Below are positions 10,596 to 18,772 of a stretch of 22,399 nt of DNA, one piece after another. The notes beneath the pieces were generated by a model that made no database searches, had not been told where the DNA came from, and saw nothing but the letters and a program-made list of their open reading frames with translations. Both the position numbers and the translations under genes were made by a program. Within the stretch, counting starts at the first letter, position 1. Each line of letters starts with the position of its first letter. This stretch comes from Tritrichomonas musculus. Its lineage: Eukaryota; Parabasalia; Tritrichomonadida; Tritrichomonadidae. The stretch is taken from NCBI GenBank assembly GCA_039105265.1, contig JAPFFF010000455.1, forward strand, positions 1 through 22,399, given 5' to 3'.

Positions 10596-12379
10596 ATAAT
10601 AAAAACAAACAAATAAAGAAATTCCATTAAAAACTTACAAAAAAAAAAAAAAATTGCTTGATCTCTTAAATGTAGATTCACTCCATTTTTTTCAACCAAA
10701 ATTTTAATAATGTCAACTTTGTCAGCTTGAGCAGCCAAGTGAAGTGGTGTGGAACCGTTTTTATCGGGTGAATTTAATTCGATTCCATTCAAATTTATTA
10801 AAAAAGAAACAATTTGAGTATAACCGTTTAATGCTGCAATATGAAGGGCAGTTCTTCCCATGAAATCTTTACAATTTAAGTCAACTTTTTCAGAACTACA
10901 TAAAAGAACAACAATGTTATAAAATCCTTTTTCAGCAGCGAGCATCAAAGGTGTCATCCATGCCTTTGAAATGCAGTTGATATTAATTTCATCTTTGCAA
11001 TCATTAATGAAAAATTTCACAATGTTGTAATGACCACGATTGACAGCATAATGAAGTGCTGTTTCATTCATTTTTGTTGGCTGGTTAAGTTGATACAAAT
11101 GTGAATTAACCAGTAATTTAACAACGTCCAAATGGCCATTCAACGAAGCCTTGTGAAGTGGATTCTCAAGATTTGAATTGACAAAATTTTTGTCAATTTC
11201 ATTCATATTCAATAAATGCATGACAATCTCAACGAAACCAGACAAACAACTCAATGTAAACATATCATGTTTGCTATTTTTATACTGACTAGCATCGACA
11301 AATTTTGCCAGGAAAGAGAAAACTTCCAAATTTCCGGTGATGCATGCCTGCTCCAACATATCAGGCAAAAAAGTGATATTTTCTGACAAGAAAGAAGGAT
11401 TTTCAGACAAGATCAAATTAAAACAGAAAAAGTTGTAAAATTTGACAGATAATAATAGGTGATGTGAAGTGAAGTGAACATCATAATTTGAATGAATGTA
11501 TTCAAAAAGTTCATTACGATGGCACACAATTGAGGCGCCAAGGCATGATTGATTGAATTTTATGTGATGTTGTTCAAGCATGTGAATGATGTCTGCGTTT
11601 CCGCCAGCCGTCGCAAGTTCAGCTATGAATGGATGCAAGTAGGCGCCACTCAACAGAAGGAATTTGAATATAGTCACACTTCCCAAAAATGCAGAATACT
11701 CAATCATTGTTATTCGAGTTTTCAACTTCTTCAAAAATTCGTTCGTTTCAAAGTCAGATTTTTGTATTTGATAGTTGAGATCCATGTTTTCTTTCGATAT
11801 CATTGATTGTAGTGCTTCAACATCGTCTGTTGCAATTATTCTCGCAAGCCGTGTCTCATTCATTCCCGATTTCCTCTTTTTCTCAATCGACTCGTTATTG
11901 TTGTTTTGTCGGAAAATTTTCATGTAATACGAATTATTGAATGTGTTTGAGTAGTAGAAATTATCGTTCGTCTCAATTTCTGGGATGAAGAAGACAAAGA
12001 AATTGATTGATCTGTATATGCTCTCATTCATGAGGTCTTCGAATGGGATCAATTGAATTGAGAGAAGGTGATAAATGGCCGATAAATTGAATGAAAAATA
12101 AAAAATTATTTCACTTGTTGTAAAAAATTGTTTTATTTGCTCTGAAATCGAGGAAATAAAATCAATAACATTGGAAAGAAGAAGGGGTCGCGCTCTAATG
12201 ATTGCTGCAAGTGTTTTTAATAATTGGCTGAAATATATTCTATCTGTTAAATAATTCTGACGGATTTCATCTATATCTTCTTCCTCTTTCAAATTGGATT
12301 TGATAATCTTAAATAATTTTTCTTGTAATTCTATTATTTCGTCAAATTCATCATTTACCTCGATTTTCTGCTTGATCAT
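10559..12379 (-). CDS. DUF3447/ankyrin-repeat protein, open frame as read
   Basis: A 606-residue frame. Residues about 1-170 form a helical N-terminal region. Residues about 175-330 match the DUF3447-type core (MIEYSAFLGSVTIFKFLL, then ATAGGNADIIHMLE). Canonical ankyrin repeats follow to about 575 (NPLHKASLNGHLDVVKLL, TALHIAALNGYTQIVSFL, TPLHLAAQADKVDIIKIL). After LHLRDQA the frame enters a poly-T/AT-rich insert and ends in about 30 hydrophobic, non-ankyrin residues. The next ankyrin repeat is present beyond the insert in another frame (10435-10595). The natural product therefore either ends early or depends on removal of the insert. The gene is head-to-head with its paralogue at 12389. Function is a protein-interaction scaffold by family, and no partner is known. 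Confidence 0.8.
   Translation of the reverse strand: MIKQKIEVNDEFDEIIELQEKLFKIIKSNLKEEEDIDEIRQNYLTDRIYFSQLLKTLAAIIRARPLLLSNVIDFISSISEQIKQFFTTSEIIFYFSFNLSAIYHLLSIQLIPFEDLMNESIYRSINFFVFFIPEIETNDNFYYSNTFNNSYYMKIFRQNNNNESIEKKRKSGMNETRLARIIATDDVEALQSMISKENMDLNYQIQKSDFETNEFLKKLKTRITMIEYSAFLGSVTIFKFLLLSGAYLHPFIAELATAGGNADIIHMLEQHHIKFNQSCLGASIVCHRNELFEYIHSNYDVHFTSHHLLLSVKFYNFFCFNLILSENPSFLSENITFLPDMLEQACITGNLEVFSFLAKFVDASQYKNSKHDMFTLSCLSGFVEIVMHLLNMNEIDKNFVNSNLENPLHKASLNGHLDVVKLLVNSHLYQLNQPTKMNETALHYAVNRGHYNIVKFFINDCKDEININCISKAWMTPLMLAAEKGFYNIVVLLCSSEKVDLNCKDFMGRTALHIAALNGYTQIVSFLINLNGIELNSPDKNGSTPLHLAAQADKVDIIKILVEKNGVNLHLRDQAIFFFFCKFLMEFLYLFVFIIMSFMQLQQKIQ
10596..10654 (-). repeat. AT-rich insert at an ankyrin-repeat junction (copy A)
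   Basis: A 59-base stretch separating two ankyrin repeats of one gene. In gene sense it is poly-T, then GTAAGT, then TAATGGAATTTCTTTAT (10629 down to 10613), then T-rich sequence ending at AATG. The 17-base core is identical to one in the insert at 13757-13842 in the paralogue. There is a GTAAGT but no AG at the far end, so a normal GT-AG intron is not supported. Confidence 0.6.
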
Positions 12380-12421
12380 CTATTTATTATGATATGTGAT
12401 ATGAAAACAAAATTTAGTAAA
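12380..12421. promoter_or_regulatory. Compact bidirectional promoter between two DUF3447 paralogues
   Basis: The start codons of the divergent genes are 9 bases apart if the first plus-strand ATG (12389) is used, or 42 bases apart if the third (12422) is used. Any promoter here must be bidirectional or overlap the coding sequence. I could not identify a convincing initiator motif by eye. Confidence 0.45.
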
Positions 12422-13771
12422 ATGGAAGGAAATGAATGGGAAACTCAAATAAACCTTCTTATAGGTCAGCTTGTTGAATTCAGGAAAGTTCAATATGCTT
12501 TATATCAATATTACAAAAGTCAAATAGCATTAGATGATATTCTCAAATTCATCAAATCCGCCCAAATCACGGAACCAGCGAACAAGCACAAGTTCATAGA
12601 TTTCTTCAATCTTATGATAAACTGTGACCTAAACGATCAACTATTCAAAGCCCTACAAGACGACATTTTCAAAATTTTCACGAAAAATGAAATTTTTTCA
12701 ATTTTTGCGCAACGTAAAAAGATCCTTCATAAACTATTGAATTTAGGGTTTATCAGTCCGCACACGATACAGCTTAATGTTAATGATCATATCTTTAAAG
12801 ATTTCTACAAAGACCTAAAAAGCAAGCTTCCAGAGTCTTATCTTTCGAAGTACATTTGTAAGAACGAATTGGACAACTATTTTCAAAGCTACAAAGAGAA
12901 CGAAGAAAGCAAGAAGCAAGTTCTCAGTCAGAAGAAATTGAAAGACATAATGAAAGAAGATGATCTTGACGGTTTCCTAGATTTTGCTAATCGAACTAAT
13001 CTCCAATTGAATGAAAAAATGCCAACTTCGTCATTCGAATCTGATTTCAAATTCAAAAAAAATCCGCCAACATTCATCGAGTATGCTGCGAAGTGTGGCT
13101 CTGTCAAAATCTTCAAGTATTTGTTGGCAAACAAAGTTGAAATATCGAGTAGTATTAAAGAAGATGCTGTGTATGGCGGTAATGTTGAGATAATTCATAT
13201 TGTTGAGGATTTGAGTATCAATTTCGATTCGCGTTGTTTGAGCGTTGCAATTGAGACACGAAATAACGTTATTTACGACTATTTGAGGGATTCGTTGGGA
13301 TTGAAATTAGGTCTGGATCAAATGAAAACAAGTATAAGATCATTCAATCTTTACAGTTTGATTGATGTAATTAAAGAACGATCAGATTTGATTCAAAATC
13401 AAAAATCATTCATTGAAATTTTTTCAACTTGTTGTTCTTCTGGTTTTTATTTGTTGTTTGACTTCTTATATATTAATATTGTTCCACTTTTTAATAGTCC
13501 AAGATTTGATATTAATTTTAAATACTTCAATGATGAAACAATTCTTCATATTGCTTCAAAAAATTATAAAATTGAAATGTTGAAGGTTTTACTGCAAAAT
13601 AAAGATGTCGATGTAAATGCTGAGAACATAAATGGAATTTTATGTGAATATATTTTTAATGAAACTCCTCTTTATCAAGCTGTACTTTTTGGTAGATATG
13701 AAATTGTTAATTTGTTGTTGAAGCATCCAAATATTAGAAAAAATCAAGAAAATGAAATTTTTTTTATTTGA
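12389..13771 (+). CDS. DUF3447/ankyrin-repeat protein, paralogue of the divergent neighbour
   Basis: A 460-residue frame. The N-terminal 190 residues are helical. A DUF3447-type core follows (FIEYAAKCGSVKIFKYLL, then YGGNVEIIHIVE), which aligns by eye with the minus-strand neighbour, and then ankyrin repeats (TILHIASKNYKIEMLKVLL, TPLYQAVLFGRYEIVNLLL). Possible starts are 12389, 12401 and 12422; the last leaves room for a promoter and begins MEGNEWETQ. Between two repeats sits a 9-residue in-frame addition (GILCEYIFN) encoded by a 27-base AT-rich unit. After HPNIRKNQENE the frame runs into a longer AT-rich insert and stops. The expected last repeat continues out of frame at 13840-13917. Confidence 0.8.
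   Translation: MICDMKTKFSKMEGNEWETQINLLIGQLVEFRKVQYALYQYYKSQIALDDILKFIKSAQITEPANKHKFIDFFNLMINCDLNDQLFKALQDDIFKIFTKNEIFSIFAQRKKILHKLLNLGFISPHTIQLNVNDHIFKDFYKDLKSKLPESYLSKYICKNELDNYFQSYKENEESKKQVLSQKKLKDIMKEDDLDGFLDFANRTNLQLNEKMPTSSFESDFKFKKNPPTFIEYAAKCGSVKIFKYLLANKVEISSSIKEDAVYGGNVEIIHIVEDLSINFDSRCLSVAIETRNNVIYDYLRDSLGLKLGLDQMKTSIRSFNLYSLIDVIKERSDLIQNQKSFIEIFSTCCSSGFYLLFDFLYINIVPLFNSPRFDINFKYFNDETILHIASKNYKIEMLKVLLQNKDVDVNAENINGILCEYIFNETPLYQAVLFGRYEIVNLLLKHPNIRKNQENEIFFI
13631..13657 (+). repeat. 27-base in-frame AT-rich unit at an ankyrin junction (copy C)
   Basis: It starts AATGGAATTT and ends just before AATGAA, which encodes the Asn-Glu that opens the next ankyrin repeat (NETPL). The length of 27 bases keeps the frame and adds nine residues. 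The opening decamer is the same as in the two frame-breaking inserts at 10596-10654 and 13757-13842. Confidence 0.55.
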
Positions 13772-13842
13772 TTTTTTTAATGAAATTTATCTTATTTTTT
13801 TACTAATGGAATTTCTTTATAAATATTTTATTTTCTTATGAA
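13757..13842 (+). repeat. AT-rich insert at an ankyrin-repeat junction (copy B)
   Basis: An 86-base insert flanked by direct ATGAA repeats (13752-13756 and 13838-13842). Leaving out one flanking copy and the insert brings QENE next to EPLDVAK, the expected ankyrin sequence. With its left flank it is built of units starting AATGAAATTT (13751), AATGAAATTT (13779) and AATGGAATTT (13805), spaced 28 and 26 bases. It contains no GT at all, which argues against a spliceosomal intron. It shifts the frame. Confidence 0.65.
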
Positions 13843-13917
13843 GAACCGCTTGATGTTGCCAAGAGAACTTATCAGTTAGGAATTAGTAAATTATTCACTG
13901 GAAAGCATCATTCTTAA
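13840..13917 (+). pseudogene. Displaced 3' end of the plus-strand DUF3447 gene
   Basis: The frame reads EEPLDVAKRTYQLGISKLF and then a short polar tail to a TAA. This is the usual last half ankyrin repeat of this protein family. It is separated from the main frame by the 86-base insert and out of phase with it. The clean ankyrin match on both sides suggests the insert is recent or is removed from the RNA. Confidence 0.65.
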
Positions 13918-14783
13918 TGTTTGAAAAATTTTTTTTTTATTGAATTGAAAAGAGTAAAGCATATTTTTTATTTATTGTTTTTATTTATTTGAGTTGATTA
14001 ATCTAATTTAAACAAATCATCATGGATCCATTATGATTTACCATTTTAAAAAATGTGGAAATTAATAATGAATTTTTTCGTTATTAAATTAAATTTTTCA
14101 TTATTAAAATGATTTTTTTCCAGTAAAAAAAAATGAGCATTTCCGTAATATTCGTGAAAACTCAAAAATGTGTAATCTCAGAAAAAGAATTGTGAGATAA
14201 TTCACAAAAAGTTATTTTATCTTGAGGAAAAACAGATTATAAAAAACACATTGATATATAGGTCAGTATGAAATGAAATATATTTTTAATAATAATATCA
14301 ACCTCATATATAATTCTACATGATTTTCCAATTATATAAATAATCCAAAATTTAGGGATTATAGCAAATTATCATATTTTTTAGATATTTTTATAGAATT
14401 ATAACTTATAAATTGGAAAATTCTTATGTACTTTAATAAAATAAAAAAATGTATGGTAGAAAAGTTTTTAAAAAAATAACGGTTTTAAATAGATTATTTG
14501 CTTAAGATATATTTAATAATCTTTATTTTTTGGATTATTTCGAATTTTCAATTTTTAGCGAAAGAATAGAATTTAGTTAGAATAATCGTCATATCTTTGT
14601 GCCACTTTTTTTTTATGATAATATCATAAAAGATATCAAATAAAAAAAAAAAAAAGTTATCAAATAAAAGATATCAAATATAAAACTCTATTAGTCCAAA
14701 ATATATTTCATATAAATTAAGACATAAATTAACAAGTTTGCTATCGCAATGTTATTGAAAAAATATTCCATAAATTTTATATA
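13918..14783. other. AT-rich spacer with short hairpin and direct repeats
   Basis: No gene is seen. Visible structure is a 9-bp hairpin (TTTTATGAT/ATCATAAAA, about 14613-14632) and two copies of AAAAGATATCAAATA (from about 14628 and 14667) separated by a poly-A stretch. The region ends at the left terminal repeat of the Tc1/mariner element. Confidence 0.5.
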
Positions 14784-14813
14784 TAGTGTTCCTAAAAAAT
14801 ATTGATAAGAAAT
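14784..14813 (+). repeat. Left terminal inverted repeat of the Tc1/mariner element
   Basis: Thirty bases matching the right end in inverse orientation with a single T/G difference. The inner 20 bases recur in inverse orientation at 14882-14901, so the left end alone can form a 20-bp stem with a loop of about 68 bases. Confidence 0.85.
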
Positions 14814-15495
14814 GAATTCAATAGTTAATCGTCGTTAACAAAAGTTATTTTATTTTTAAAATTTTTAATTTAAAAAGTTAAATTTCTTATCAATATTTTT
14901 TCGGCAATTGAAAAAGTTGATTTTTTATTAAAAATTAAAATTAAAATCATACTTGATTGCCTTGCACTTCGAGGCATTGTTTCAATTTCTTTGGAAAAGA
15001 ATCAATCAAAGAATTGTTTGTTGCTAAACTTAGATTATTCCATATAAAGAATAAAATTTGTGTTCAGGAAACATTTGCCATTTCAGCTCCAGGGATTTCA
15101 GGAAACATTATTGCTTTAACGCATATGAAATACTTGATTTCATTTGTTAATATTTGTGGTCGGCAAGGTTGTGTTTTTTCTGGTCTCCCTTCATCAATCT
15201 ATTTAGCTACTGCTTTGACGCAATTTAACGAAATACTTAATGCATCAGCTGTTTTGCTTTTATTAAAATTGTGCGATTGCAGAACCACTTGCGATTAAAT
15301 TATAGCGTTCGTTTGTATTTTTTGGTAAAGAAAACAAATAAATAAAAGGTCAAAAGATTGACCAACAATTGATTCATAAATTCATGAATAGGTCATTAAA
15401 TTTGAATGAATTTGAAAGAACTTTTAAAATTCTCTCAAATTATTTTTAAATAAATTTTCTCAATTTTTTCAATGAAACATGAAAATTTCTCTCAA

Positions 15496-15525
15496 ATTTC
15501 TTATCAATATTTTTTAGGACCACTA
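15496..15525 (-). repeat. Right terminal inverted repeat of the Tc1/mariner element
   Basis: The inverse counterpart of 14784-14813, followed by TA (15526-15527). It ends 57 bases before the start codon of the PP2A B56 gene. Confidence 0.85.
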
Positions 15526-15584
15526 TAATTTAAAATTTTCTGCATAGTCAATGTCATTGAATAGTTTATAAGTAACGTTTTTCA

Positions 15585-17165
15585 ATGCCTGTTCGTCCTG
15601 CTGCTACAGTACGTAAAACTATTTCTTCAAAGAGCGGAGGTGGAAAGAACGTAGGCAAATCAGGTCAACAAAGATCCGGTGGTGGTCAAGCGAATAACGC
15701 AACTAACGCAAATCAAATCTTGAAAAATAGGACTAATATGACCACTCCACAATCAGATATGCCACAAGGTATTGGCCTTCAACGTTCCATTTCTTCCGCT
15801 TATTCGCCTTACGAGTATAAATCAATTGAAGAACTTCCACCATTAAATTCAGTTTCAGAAGATAAGTTTAATGACCTTTTACGACAAAAACTCGAACAAT
15901 GTTGCAGAATCTGTAATTTTGCAGATCCAATGGCAGATCTCAAAAGTAAAAATTTCAAAACAAATTATTTACGTGAAATTCTTGATCATATTTCACAGCC
16001 AAAGTTCTTCAAACTTATAGAACCTGATACTTTTGAATATTTTTTCGCCATGGTTAAATGCAATATTATTAGAGCAATGCCACCAATTCCAGAACTTGCA
16101 AAAATGCCTATTATTGGTGATGATGTTAACGATACTATTTACGAATCCGCATGGCCGCATCTCGAAATTATTTATCAAATTTTCCAAAAATTTCTCGAAT
16201 CTAATCAAATGGAGCCGCCTCAATTTATACAATATATAGACGCTAAATTTATTCACCAGTTTTTAATGCTTTTTAACACATCTGATCAAAGAGAAAGGTT
16301 TGCACTTAAGATGGTACTTCACAAATTATATTTGCGTTTTTTCCAGCAAAGACAACTTATTCGGCAAGCTATACAGCATGTATTCTATACCTATATATAT
16401 GAAACACGTTATTTTTGCGGAGTTAATGAATTGCTCGAAATCATGTATTCAATTATTAATGGTTATGCTGTTCCATTAAAGCAAGAACATAAAGAATTTT
16501 TGATCAAAATATTATTACCCTTATACACATCAAATTATTTACATATTTTTCAAATCAATTTACTTAATTGTGTGCACCAATATATGCAAAAAGATCACCA
16601 ATTAATAACTGTTATTATTAAATCACTTCTCAATTTTTGGCCTGTTTCTTGTTCTATGAAAGAAATATGCTTCATTAATCATGTTGGCAGAATTCTTGAA
16701 CTTATTACTGACGACCAATTTGTTGAACTAATGGAACCTCTCTTCCATAAAATTGGCAAATGCATTACATCTAATAATTTCCAAGTTTGCGAAGTTAGCA
16801 TGCTTCTATGGAAAAATGATAAATTTATTCAAATGACAATTTCTCATTCAGATAAACTTTTCCCAATTATTTGTCCTTATCTTTATAAAACAGGAACTAG
16901 TCATTGGAATACTTCTATCAAAAATTTAGCAGTGTCAGTTATTAGAATTTTTATGGAATTATCAAGAGATGTATTTGAAGCTTTCAGCAGATCGATGAAA
17001 GCACAAGAACAGAATGAATTACAGAAGCTTATTAACGAGAAAAGTTATTGGATGATGGTTATTAACGCTGGTGTGTCTACAGATAGTAATATTAATGTTA
17101 GTGAAAAAGAATCGGAATTGAATGGTATTTTCCCTGAGTTAAAGCAAACTAAAGGTGGTAGATAA
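15585..17165 (+). CDS. PP2A regulatory subunit, B56 family
   Basis: A 526-residue protein. Residues 1-80 are a Gly/Ser/Asn/Gln-rich disordered leader. The B56 HEAT-like fold runs from about 83 to 475, with family landmarks such as LRQKLEQCCRICNFADP, LFNTSDQRERFALKMVLHKLY (LFDSEDPRERDFLKT in animal B56) and NELLEIMYSIINGYAVPLKQ. The length is normal for B56. The subunit joins the PP2A scaffold and catalytic subunits and chooses substrates. Trichomonads carry several diverged copies. The ATG at 15585 is the first in the frame and lies 57 bases from a Tc1/mariner end, so the promoter is either very short or partly inside the transposon. The stop lies in TAAATAG, consistent with the UAAA-type 3' signal reported for trichomonads. 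Confidence 0.92.
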   Translation: MPVRPAATVRKTISSKSGGGKNVGKSGQQRSGGGQANNATNANQILKNRTNMTTPQSDMPQGIGLQRSISSAYSPYEYKSIEELPPLNSVSEDKFNDLLRQKLEQCCRICNFADPMADLKSKNFKTNYLREILDHISQPKFFKLIEPDTFEYFFAMVKCNIIRAMPPIPELAKMPIIGDDVNDTIYESAWPHLEIIYQIFQKFLESNQMEPPQFIQYIDAKFIHQFLMLFNTSDQRERFALKMVLHKLYLRFFQQRQLIRQAIQHVFYTYIYETRYFCGVNELLEIMYSIINGYAVPLKQEHKEFLIKILLPLYTSNYLHIFQINLLNCVHQYMQKDHQLITVIIKSLLNFWPVSCSMKEICFINHVGRILELITDDQFVELMEPLFHKIGKCITSNNFQVCEVSMLLWKNDKFIQMTISHSDKLFPIICPYLYKTGTSHWNTSIKNLAVSVIRIFMELSRDVFEAFSRSMKAQEQNELQKLINEKSYWMMVINAGVSTDSNINVSEKESELNGIFPELKQTKGGR

Positions 17166-17520
17166 ATAGGTGCAAAATCCATGAAATAAAGTTTGTCATA
17201 ATTTATGTAAAAAACATCATATCTTTTTTAAATTTATTTATTTATTTATGAGCAATTTGATCGATAATGATAAATTGCATTTATTTGGTTATTTATTTGA
17301 TGTTGACTATCTATGGCTTTGACTTATATTTGAAAGATATTCATTTTAGATGGTTAACAATCTAGATTCTTTTTATAGGAAATTACTTGATCCTTTAACC
17401 ATATCCATAAATGATTGAACAAGAAGTTTAAAATATTCATAAATAACGGGAAAATAGCATAAATAATTTCTTAGATAAATATTTTATTAATAACAAAAGA
17501 AAAATGCGTAAAACAAATCA
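17166..17520. other. Convergent 3' spacer
   Basis: AT-rich sequence between the converging B56 gene and the small disordered-protein gene. AATAAA occurs about 20 bases after the B56 stop. No gene or repeat is seen. Confidence 0.5.
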
Positions 17521-18084
17521 CTAAACTTCTCCCATCTGCATTAACTTGTCAAAATATGTAAATAATGTTGGTTGTAATTCCTTCTTTGGAGGTTGCATTA
17601 CCATATCGAAAAATGAAGGTTTATTTTCTGGAGGTGGTTGTTTTTGTGGTAAACTTTTCATAGAAGATCGAATATCTTGTAAATCTTTTGGTGCATCCCA
17701 TAATGCTCCTCCTTTTGGAGGATTCTGAGCAACGTCTTCTTGATTATTTTCAGTGATATCGTTAGGCATTGGATCTGTAGACATTGTAGAAAGTTGTGGG
17801 CGGTTTTTTTGGGAGATTTGCTCTGGCTCTGTTGAAACTTCTTTATAAATTGGTTTGTTGAGTTTTTGTGGTTCTTTTTTAGCTGATGTAGGTCTAGAAT
17901 TGGTTTTTTTCTGAGGGTTTTTTTGAGGTTTTACATCAGGTTGGTTTAATTCTGGATTATCAAGAGGAATTAATTTCTTCTTTTGTATTGATTGACGAGT
18001 ACTTGTTGACCCGTGTGAAGAAGAAAGTCCTGAGCGTCTTCCCTCTTCAACTTGTTCCTTTAGAATATTAACATAGTCAGCCAT
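17521..18084 (-). CDS. Small Pro/Lys/Gln-rich disordered protein, function unknown
   Basis: A 187-residue protein, MADYVNILKEQVEEG at the N-terminus. I do not recognise a family. A short predicted N-terminal helix (about 3-15) is followed by a long low-complexity region rich in Lys, Pro, Gln and Ser (about 16-145) and a more ordered C-terminal part (PSFFDMVMQPPKK, then LFTYFDKLMQMGEV). Polar charged composition, a clean ATG and a length well above chance in AT-rich DNA support a real gene. There is no signal peptide or membrane segment. It could be a cytoskeletal or adaptor protein that binds through the two C-terminal aromatic motifs, which is inference only. Confidence 0.65.
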   Translation of the reverse strand: MADYVNILKEQVEEGRRSGLSSSHGSTSTRQSIQKKKLIPLDNPELNQPDVKPQKNPQKKTNSRPTSAKKEPQKLNKPIYKEVSTEPEQISQKNRPQLSTMSTDPMPNDITENNQEDVAQNPPKGGALWDAPKDLQDIRSSMKSLPQKQPPPENKPSFFDMVMQPPKKELQPTLFTYFDKLMQMGEV

Positions 18085-18366
18085 TTATATATAATAAGGA
18101 TAATAATATTAAAACGTGCAAAAATTTCTGTTTATAAATGGCATACAAAACACGTTAAAATTTTAAGACTTTTTCAAAAAACATGTTTTTTGGAAACAAT
18201 ACTGAAATTACGAAATAATGAATAAATATGGAAGAGCATGATATTTTCTTTTTCAAAATATGGCTTGTCAAAGCAAAAAATATTTTTTTTTAGACTTCAC
18301 CTTGATCTCAAACAAACCTTGTCAAAAATGAAACCATTATTTTAAGAACTTGCTTCATTTTATTAT

Positions 18367-18392
18367 ATACCAATATCATAAGATATTGGTAT
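18367..18392. repeat. Perfect 11-bp hairpin
   Basis: ATACCAATATC and GATATTGGTAT around the 4-base loop ATAA. It lies about 285 bases upstream of the start of the minus-strand disordered-protein gene. Such palindromes could be protein sites or chance AT structure. Confidence 0.6.
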
Positions 18393-18742
18393 CCTTTGAA
18401 GATAAAGTATGTTATTTACGGTAATGATGAGAAATTCCTCTCGTTCAAGATTAATGATGAGATTATTTTCTTATCTGAACCAACATTTATTATTTTCTTC
18501 TAACACATAGTTTTTTTATATGATAGAATTGAAACTATTTTATTGAATATGTTATTCAATTATATAAAGCTTATTCATTAATAATCATTATTTTCTAATT
18601 TCATCTTTTTTTCATATTTTTAATAAAGGCCAATTTAAAAGTACTTTCTTTTCATGTTTTTCTTTTCATCTTTTATAGTCAATAAATTAAAAAAAAAAAG
18701 TTATATCTAATATAATATTTTTAAAATACTTTTTTTCTCCTC

Positions 18743-18772
18743 AAGTTTAATTGGATGAAATCAATTAAACTT
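18743..18772. repeat. Perfect 11-bp hairpin downstream of the LRR gene
   Basis: AAGTTTAATTG and CAATTAAACTT separated by 8 bases, about 150 bases past the stop codon of the minus-strand LRR gene. It might mark the 3' end of the transcript. Confidence 0.55.

Larger units (their letters stand above)
14784..15525 (-). mobile_element. Internally deleted Tc1/mariner element
   Basis: The ends are inverted repeats starting TAGTGTTCCTAAAAAATATT (left, 14784) and TAGTGGTCCTAAAAAATATT (right, reverse strand from 15525). They match at 29 of 30 positions and are flanked by TA on both sides, as for Tc1/mariner insertion. On the minus strand, pieces of a transposase remain. Near 15290-15110 is a helix-turn-helix-like N-terminal part ending IDEGRPEKTQPCRPQILTNE. 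At 15035-14947 is the C-terminal part LIDSFPKKLKQCLEVQGNQV, typical of Tc1-like enzymes. The catalytic middle (the DDE residues) is absent and stops interrupt the rest, so this is a non-autonomous remnant of about 740 bp. Confidence 0.85.

Noticed and set aside
10596-10654. GTAAGT in the insert as a canonical 5' splice site
   Set aside because: There is no AG before the ankyrin sequence resumes and no trichomonad-type ACTAACACACAG 3' motif; the sister insert has no GT at all.
14957-15298. A 113-residue plus-strand open frame
   Set aside because: It is the antisense of the Tc1/mariner transposase remnant, whose minus-strand reading gives recognisable family sequence.
17521-18084. LxxIxE motif that would bind the neighbouring B56 subunit (LQDIRS)
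   Set aside because: The essential Glu is missing, and nearness to the B56 gene alone is weak evidence.
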